Positions 58,523-64,000 of a DNA stretch of 64,000 nt are shown here, one piece after another; the first letter of the stretch is position 1; every line of letters starts with the position of its first letter. The DNA comes from Pontederia crassipes (taxonomy: Eukaryota > Streptophyta > Magnoliopsida > Commelinales > Pontederiaceae). The position numbers were made by a program, and so were the translations under genes. The stretch lies in NCBI GenBank assembly GCA_030549335.1, contig CM060184.1, forward strand, positions 41,433,909 through 41,497,908, written 5' to 3'. The notes below the pieces were generated by a model. The model saw nothing but the letters and a program-made list of their open reading frames with translations, did no database searches and had not been told where the DNA came from.

Positions 58523-58790
58523 TAAAGACGAAGGCAAGAAGCAGGATAGAAGTTGATGGTGCATTGCAATGTGCCTTTCAAGATGACTCGCAGACGTCTG
58601 TGGCCCCTATTGTCGACACCGAATTAGTCGACGATCTACATGATTCGGAGAACACGTATTTGAAGACTTCGATAACGTCGACATACAAAATGATTAAAAG
58701 GATTCGAACGAAGATGAATTTGAAACTACGACGACTTCTGATGATGATGATGATGAAGGGTACCTGTCATGTGGAAATTCAGATGATGAG
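58490..58790 (+). pseudogene. TNP2 C-terminal fragment with acidic tail
   Basis: In a frame different from the upstream part the sequence reads WWVVIKTKARSRIEVDGALQ and CAFQDDSQTSVAPIVDTEL, the region after the DUF4216 domain. After another frame change come DFDNVDIQND and an acidic tail (TTTTSDDDDDEGYLSC), similar in character to the tail at 37840-37900. The junction with the core at about 58495 marks the internal deletion. Confidence 0.75.
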
Positions 58791-58914
58791 TAAAGGTGTC
58801 TTTACTTGTCGTCACGAATTATCAATTTATTTTTACCTTACAACTAGGATATTTTATTACGAATGTTGTCATCTTATGGATTGTTCATTTACGACTCATA
58901 TTCATTTTGTTTGA

Positions 58915-59338
58915 GGCAATAGTTTGTTTGAGGCGTTAGCGATGCATGTGGACAAACAATCGGATCAACAAATGCCTGACGGGGACGATGCATTCTTATA
59001 TTCGCTACCATCTCGTGAGTGTTTGAAATAATGATCAGAAGAAGTCATTCGCAAAAGCTTATTCGAATTAATTTGTTTATTTTTTATAAGCGCCTCCGGA
59101 TATTAGGAATTGGTTCTCGAGTTATACGTACAATTCCGTTCCTCAAGATGCAACACAAGACGTAGCCGAACATAGTCAGGTCGAGATGTTGTGACATTTG
59201 AATTTTTTGTCAATTGTGAATTTGACTTGTAATAAATTTTGTACTATGCAGATGTATTGATTTGTTAAAAGTAAAAACAAAGGAAAGGAGCCGGTCGTCC
59301 CTATAGCTCTCAGTACTCCGTGTGCTCCTCCGTCAGCC
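58915..59338. other. Spacer between the two CACTA genes
   Basis: AT-rich with small exon-like pieces (around 58930-59020 and 59080-59190: LFEALAMHVDKQSDQQMPDG and ASGYxELVLE-type sequence). A possible first exon of the second gene could lie here, but the reading is unclear. Confidence 0.35.
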
Positions 59339-60855
59339 ATGGGCATTCGCATAACAAAGCGTTCTTCTCCTCCGTCAGCTCCTCGATCAGCCACGGGCAT
59401 TCGCATAATAGAATGTTCTTCTCCGCCGGGTCCTTCCTCTCACGCTGATATTGCGGACTTGGATACACAATTGCCACAACAACCCGTCAGAGCTCATTGT
59501 TCCGTGGAAGACTCGGACCAGGCTTCGTCAAATCGTGTTTACAAAGCATACGTGCAGCCAGATGAGAATTTAGGGTAAGTGTTATTTTTTGTATATCGAA
59601 TCCTTATTATGCTTTGATTCAGCCATGACATTTTATAATTCTGTGTCCTTCAAGATTTGTACCGTCGAAACCAGCGGCTGCAGCAGTTACTAAAGTATTG
59701 TGACATAGGTATACTGAAGCGTGGCTTATATGGAGGGAAGTTCCTTATGCCACGAGACAGATGTTATTTAATGAATTTCAGGTATCATTAGAAGCCAACA
59801 TCATCATTAATATTTTTCTTCGTCATGCACATTAATTATTTAAGTATGCTTTCTGAAAGAGATTGTCCGCGATGCTTTATGAAACTCGAGCTGACGGAGA
59901 ACGACCCAATTGGATCCCCGAGGCCGTTTGGATCGATTTGCTAGGAAAGTGGTCCACCGAGGAGTACAAAGTAAAATGCGAAAAAGCAAAAATCAGTCGA
60001 GAGTCCGACCAGGGAGCGTGCTTGCATTCGGGCGGATGTCTATCCACGAGCACGATTGCTAAGAAAATGGTAAGGTCTTTCTCCGAACTCAGGACGAAAT
60101 ATTATACTTTAAGAAAATGGTAAGTAATTTGCAAATTTTAAAATATTATCTCATTGCAGGAGAAAGAGACGGGTAGACCACCGACTCAGGACAAAATATT
60201 TCTCCGAACCCATCAGAAGAAGAACAAAGAATGGGTCTTGAGTTATGCCCGGGAGACATATGTATGTAAATTTTTGTGCCTTTACTTTTTTCTAAATTGC
60301 AAGTTAATAATTAATTAACAAAACTTTGCAGTCGATCACCTAGTCGTCGTTTGTAGTTAATTATTTTCTTTATATTTCAGGAGTCTTATAAAACAAAAGA
60401 AGTTGATCATATTACGCAAGCCACGCAGGAGGGGACCACACCGTTGACCCCAAGACAACTTTGGACGGATCACGTCGGCGTGAAGAAGGGTCGCATTTAT
60501 GGACTTGGATCTTCTGTGAGTGACACAGATATTGGATATGGTCGACGAAGTACTTCAGGTTCATCTCCTTCTACTATGCAAGAAATTGTGGATCAGGTGA
60601 CCATCAAGATTAGGGAAGAGGTCAGACAGGAATTCGAAGAACGTGAACGTCGTAATAGGGATGAAATGAAGAAAATGATGCGTGCCTTCATGCGTGGCGA
60701 ATTGAATGACGACGACGCCGAGGTAGATTCATATATAGTACATAATTATTTTTGGAATTTGCTTTAATCTGATGCATCATTGTACTCATTAGATTCATAT
60801 GCACTTTGACACTAACTTAGATTTTACTCTTCATCCCTTTCAGTTAGATCTGTAG
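59339..60855 (+). pseudogene. Second CACTA gene, plant transposase (Ptta/En/Spm, Transposase_24 type), six exons
   Basis: Exons inferred from frame and splice signals: to 59574, 59655-59781, 59860-60069, 60160-60261, 60381-60722 and 60844-60855; every join keeps the frame (donors GTAAGT, GTATCA, GTAAGG, GTATGT, GTAGAT; acceptors AAG, AAG, CAG, CAG, CAG). The product is Ser/Pro-rich at first (ITKRSSPPSAPRS), then RYTEAWLIWREVPYATRQML, AVWIDLLGKWSTEEYKVKCE, HSGGCLSTSTIAKKM, RPPTQDKIFLRTHQKK, and ends with a long charged helix (VTIKIREEVRQEFEERERRN). This is the Transposase_24 pattern. Such proteins are taken to be the TNPA-like partner that binds subterminal repeats. One in-frame TGA occurs in exon 2 (LTGA before HRYTEA). 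The start is uncertain: the frame has a TGA just upstream at 59258. Confidence 0.75.
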
Positions 60856-61549
60856 ACTTTCAAAGTTTTCATCGAAAATGGAGTGCAGACAGTTGGATCA
60901 TGTAAATGTCAGTACTTAGTATAAACTTGTTAGTTTACGCTCGATTTTGCTCGATTTTGAGATTCGGCGTTAGATTGTTAGTTTACGCATCTTCTAGATT
61001 TATCAATTTTGAAGATGCTCAATCAATTATTTATCAAATTATGTTGATGTTAAATTGAAATAATGTTTTTATATTTTAGATTTTAGATTCAATTAGATTG
61101 TGATTACGCATCTTCAAAACTGAATTCATGTTTTTTTTGCATTTTATATGTTATAACTTTTACTCTATTTTCAATTTTGTGCAGTGATGTTTTGCGACGA
61201 AGATGATATGCGAATTGAACTTCAGCTCTTCGTCGTGACGAAGACGTTATGCCGTTCAATTTGTGAATTAAGCACGCCGTTCCATTATCTCGTTCCTCTA
61301 TGGTTGACGTTATTGAATCTGTGAATTATGGATTATGTTTCATGTTTGGATACCATTATGACAACACATATGGATTATGTTTTATGTTTGAACTATCTGT
61401 GATGTGATGTGATGTGCTTTATATGTGAATTACAATATTTCAATCTGTGATGGATTATATTTCAATCAGTGCCGTTCAATTGAACTATCAAATGTGTTGT
61501 ATTATCTGAGAATTATCTGTGAATTCAATATTTTTTTTAAATTTTTTTA
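60856..61549 (+). other. 3' region after the second CACTA gene
   Basis: AT-rich, no ORF of note; likely 3' UTR and spacer before the 3' subterminal array. Confidence 0.6.
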
Positions 61550-62148
61550 CGTTTCCGACGGTCCTGACCGTCGGAAACAGCTGAAATATTGCAATTTTCA
61601 GCAAATTTTTTCGATACTTACCGACGGTTATATCCGTCGGTACACAATTATCGACGGTCGTAGCCCACGAGTAAAAGCCGTCGATACTAGATTGTCGACG
61701 GTTTTAACCGTCGATAAAATCGACGGTTCAAACCGCCGATATATATCGACGGTTAAAACCGTCGATAGTTTCCACGGTTCAAGCCGCCGATAGATATCGA
61801 CGGCATGAACCGCCGATACTGTCGATGGTTTAAGCCGCCGATAAATATCGACGGCTCGAACTATCAATACTATTATCGGTTCAAACCGTCGATATATATC
61901 GGCGGTCCTGCCCGTCGATAATATTGACGGTTCGCACCGTCGATATTTAACGTTCGACTGTCGTGCCCGCCACCTAGACCGTCTGTAATACCGACGGTTC
62001 AGAAGAAACCGTCGCAAAAAATTTGCGACGAGCCTTTTTCACACGATCATTGTCCGTCGAAAGAACCGTCGGAAATCGCGATTTCCGACGGATCTGACAA
62101 ATTTACCGATGGTTAGGACCGTCGGTAAAAGGCAGTTTTCTTGTAGTG
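61550..62148 (+). repeat. 3' subterminal repeat array of the CACTA
   Basis: Dense alternating CGACGGTT and AACCGTCGATA words, about 30 in 450 bp, often spaced to form imperfect hairpins (ATATCGACGGTTAAAACCGT). Ends in the terminal inverted repeat at 62148. Confidence 0.88.
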
Positions 62149-62151
62149 GAG

Positions 62152-62790
62152 TATAATATTAATTTATCTCATTAGATTAATAATATATAAATTAATTTTA
62201 TTAGTTTAATAGTGAATTTGATAAAAAATTAAGACAATCTTATTATTAAACGTTCATTATCAAATCATTTTAAAAAAGGACTTAAGAAATATGTTGATCC
62301 AAAGTGGGTGACTTGCATGAATTCATGTGTATAGAGAATATCGCACGAAAAAGGAGGTGAAAGCCTCTAAGATACAGGTCTACCCAATATTTTGGTGTGT
62401 TACCCTTGAACACAAGAATGTATCGAAATAAAGTTTTAAAATTTATAATCTCTCTACACTATTAAAATACGATCCGTAAGCATACGATGCATCTTTGTAG
62501 TGCTTGAGGTTCAATACACAAAGAAGCAATGTTTGCGAAACTTTCGAGAAATCCTTTGGAACAAACTCGACTAGAAAAGTAAATGCTCAAGACGGGAAAA
62601 AGGAATAGAGATGCAATGTAAAAGAAAGAACTAATTGTTTTTGTGGTTTTAGAAATATAAAGGAGGGAATATTGCAAAAGCGATGATTAATATTAAGGAG
62701 GGTGCAAGACAATAAATTAAGAACACTTGCTGAGGACTTATGGGAGGTACTTTCGTTGTAGGATTCAAGGTCTTTAGTTTGACATGCTAT
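62152..62790. other. AT-rich DNA with an LTR-edge-like stretch
   Basis: 62440-62560 (CTCTCTACACTATTAAAATA, then GTAAGCATACGATGCATCTT, TGTAGTGCTTGAGG) resembles 32160-32260 in layout, which I read as the 3' end of Athila-type LTRs in reverse. Nothing else assigned. Confidence 0.4.
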
Positions 62791-62794
62791 GGGT

Positions 62795-62950
62795 GAAGCA
62801 ACTTAATTCACACCAGAATCGGACCGAACCAAATATTTGTCCAGCTATTGTTCTCTTGTTCCCTATAATCTATGGAGTAAGACATCGTTTTCTCAATAAC
62901 ATCAATTATGCTCATTGCATAATAGACTCCCTTGAAAAGCATTGGCGCAT
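62795..62950 (-). pseudogene. trnV-UAC: 5' part of the plastid trnV-UAC group II intron
   Basis: On the minus strand this follows exon 1 and reads ATGCGCCAATGCTTTTCAAG onward, as in chloroplast trnV. The group II 5' boundary GTGCG is changed to ATGCG. Only the first part of the intron is present; exon 2 is absent. Confidence 0.8.
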
Positions 62951-62988
62951 GTGTAAACGTGGTGCTCTACCAACTGAGCTATAGCCCT
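62951..62988 (-). pseudogene. trnV-UAC: Plastid-derived trnV-UAC exon 1
   Basis: AGGGCTATAGCTCAGTTGGT starts the exon on the minus strand, ending in GTTTACAC. The third-quarter CCTCG is changed to CCACG. Without exon 2 it cannot give a tRNA. Confidence 0.88.
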
Positions 62989-63159
62989 TGTCATAGAGAT
63001 CTTAACATATAAAGAATTTCTTGTCATGATTGATATTCCAAAATCCCATACAATAGCTCTCTGATTTGTTTACTCTTAGTTAACAGATTAGTATTGCTTA
63101 GAAATAATATTCCAGCTATAATTGTCGAATGATGGGTCTTTTTTTGGTGGTGATAAATG

Positions 63160-63232
63160 ACCTACTTAACTCAGTGGTTAGAGTATTTCTTTCATACGGC
63201 GGGAGTCATTGGTTCAAATCCAATAGTAGGTA
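63160..63232 (+). tRNA. trnM-CAU: Plastid-derived trnM-CAU (nuclear copy, probably inactive)
   Basis: 73 bp matching chloroplast elongator tRNA-Met, from ACCTACTTAACTCAGTGG to CAATAGTAGGT. Anticodon CAT at 63193-63195. A G-to-T change in the anticodon arm (TATTTCTTTCAT in place of TATTGCTTTCAT) is seen. Acceptor stem ACCTACT/AGTAGGT is paired. Nuclear expression is unlikely to be useful; more likely a pseudogene. Confidence 0.85.
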
Positions 63233-63350
63233 GAATTTTGTAGGGTATACTAAGTACTAAGTAGATTAGTATAGTAGGTAGAACTTATTAGATACGACAC
63301 TCAATGGAAAGATATCTAATAAGTTTTTCTACCCTTTTTATTTTTTAAAT

Positions 63351-63930
63351 TCAACTAAACTAATAATATCAACTAATTGAAATGTTTGGTCTCAAAAATA
63401 AAGACACTCGACTCTACGCCTACACATTCGTGTTGGTGGAAAGCCTATGTTTACACACGTGAAAAGAGTTCGTAAAAAGAGTGCATGTTATTACCGAAGT
63501 ACGAATTGAGCTTTCCTCAGGATTTGAATGTCTCGTGTCCATTGGGCATCGGACATTCAAAAGGAATACACCTAAAACAAGGAGGCTACGGTCGGCTCAC
63601 GCTTGCCTTAGTGAAATACGGATCACCTTCTCAGGCAGAATGCAAGATATCGATGTCTCCGAGACAACTTAGACGCTTTTGAAATATTGAAGAGTATTTC
63701 GCCTTTGGTCGAACTTCCTAGAAAATTTGAAAAGAATTGAACACAACAATGGTGAAATTGAAATATGTGAACATCCTTTAAAATTGTTTAAGGTAATTCC
63801 AAACTTCTGACTCAATTCGGTCGTTTATTGCCAGAAATCCGGAGTGCTCCCAACCTTTTCAGGTCACATATTAAATGGTGAACGACGTCTAAACCACACC
63901 ATGAAGAACTCCATTGCTGATTCTATGAAA
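63351..63930. other. Unassigned DNA upstream of a gypsy pol fragment
   Basis: Base composition is more balanced than the AT-rich spacers. Overlapping plus ORFs (63481-63682) have no recognised domain. The region lies downstream of the minus-strand gypsy RNase H at the window edge, so it may be the decayed integrase part. Confidence 0.35.
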
Positions 63931-63935
63931 GCTAA

Positions 63936-64000
63936 ACCTTTTCCCAGGTGGTAGCTGATGGAAAACTCATAATCCTTTAGGAATTCTATCCATCTCCTCT
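63936..64000 (-). pseudogene. Ty3/gypsy RNase H fragment at the window edge
   Basis: Minus strand, from 64000 downward: RRWIEFLKDYEFSISYHLGK, matching the gypsy RNase H block (R-W-E-L-DYDF-I-YHPGK). The same block of the other element is at about 14900. Similarity fades past the Lys. Another gypsy pol probably continues to the right of the window. Confidence 0.75.

Larger units (their letters stand above)
54607..62148 (+). mobile_element. CACTA (En/Spm) transposon, 7.5 kb, with TNP2 and a second gene
   Basis: Starts CACTACAAGAAAAAGTCG and ends GCAGTTTTCTTGTAGTG, with GAG duplicated on both sides. Both subterminal regions are dense in CGACGGTT/AACCGTCG in both orientations. Gene order on the plus strand is TNP2 (56639-58790) then a Transposase_24-type gene (59339-60855), the usual plant layout. 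TNP2 has one nonsense codon and a large internal deletion, and the second gene has one TGA, so the element is no longer autonomous, though its ends look fit for use by proteins from another copy. Confidence 0.93.
62795..63350. mobile_element. Nuclear insertion of plastid DNA (NUPT), trnV-trnM region
   Basis: About 550 bp colinear with the chloroplast region containing part of the trnV-UAC intron, trnV exon 1, the intergenic spacer and trnM-CAU, plus part of the trnM-atpE spacer. Substitutions and small indels (for example in the trnV exon and trnM) show it is not intact plastid sequence. Ends are approximate. Confidence 0.88.

Noticed and set aside
63160-63232. trnM-CAU as a functional nuclear tRNA gene
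   Set aside because: Sequence, neighbours and order are plastid. It is better read as part of a NUPT with a changed anticodon arm.

Overview
The window is plant nuclear DNA. Supporting signs are plant-type LTR retrotransposons (Athila-like, chromovirus, copia with a UBN2-type gag), En/Spm (CACTA) transposons starting CACTACAAGAAAA, a plant tRNA-derived SINE, and a fragment of plastid DNA in the nuclear context. The two host coding pieces are very GC-rich against AT-rich surroundings, which is more typical of monocots; that is an inference. The species cannot be named.

Only two host protein genes are recognised, both incomplete and both on the minus strand. The 5' part of a DRT102/RpiB-like gene runs off the left edge (1-524). 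The first exon of a YggS/PLPBP-type PLP homeostasis gene lies at 23124-23363, and its following exons are not found. Nearly everything else is transposable-element DNA, much of it nested.

Layout. 1690-5231: LTR-like remnants in opposite orientations. 5232-5927 plus 12364-~13100: an Athila-type LTR on the minus strand, split by a complete 6.4-kb Athila-like element (5928-12358, TSD CCTTG) that keeps gag and protease but has no RT, RNase H or integrase. 13100-17770: a decayed minus-strand chromovirus (gag, protease, RT, RNase H, integrase, chromodomain) with a 423-bp hAT-type MITE in its gag. 17771-21831: a minus-strand Athila derivative with an ATHILA ORF open except for one TAG. 24769-29329 (minus) and 42708-47682 (plus): two copies of a gag-only copia family, the second carrying a SINE with a 19-bp TSD. 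29693-31491: a 1.8-kb gag-only gypsy element (TSD TCATG). 36450-41238: a CACTA element with one visible end. 49204-50528: a short CACTA (TSD TAA). 52380-52885: a CACTA end remnant. 54607-62148: a 7.5-kb CACTA with both ends, TSD GAG, an internally deleted TNP2 and a second gene with six phase-consistent exons. About 62795-63350: plastid DNA with trnV-UAC exon 1 and trnM-CAU. The right edge starts another gypsy RNase H.

Four LTR elements with paired LTRs have gag but no replication enzymes, so they must have been copied with enzymes supplied in trans. Both larger CACTA elements also carry an internally deleted TNP2 and place a GC-rich repeat block between the 5' subterminal repeats and TNP2. 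The window therefore looks like a collection of non-autonomous derivatives.
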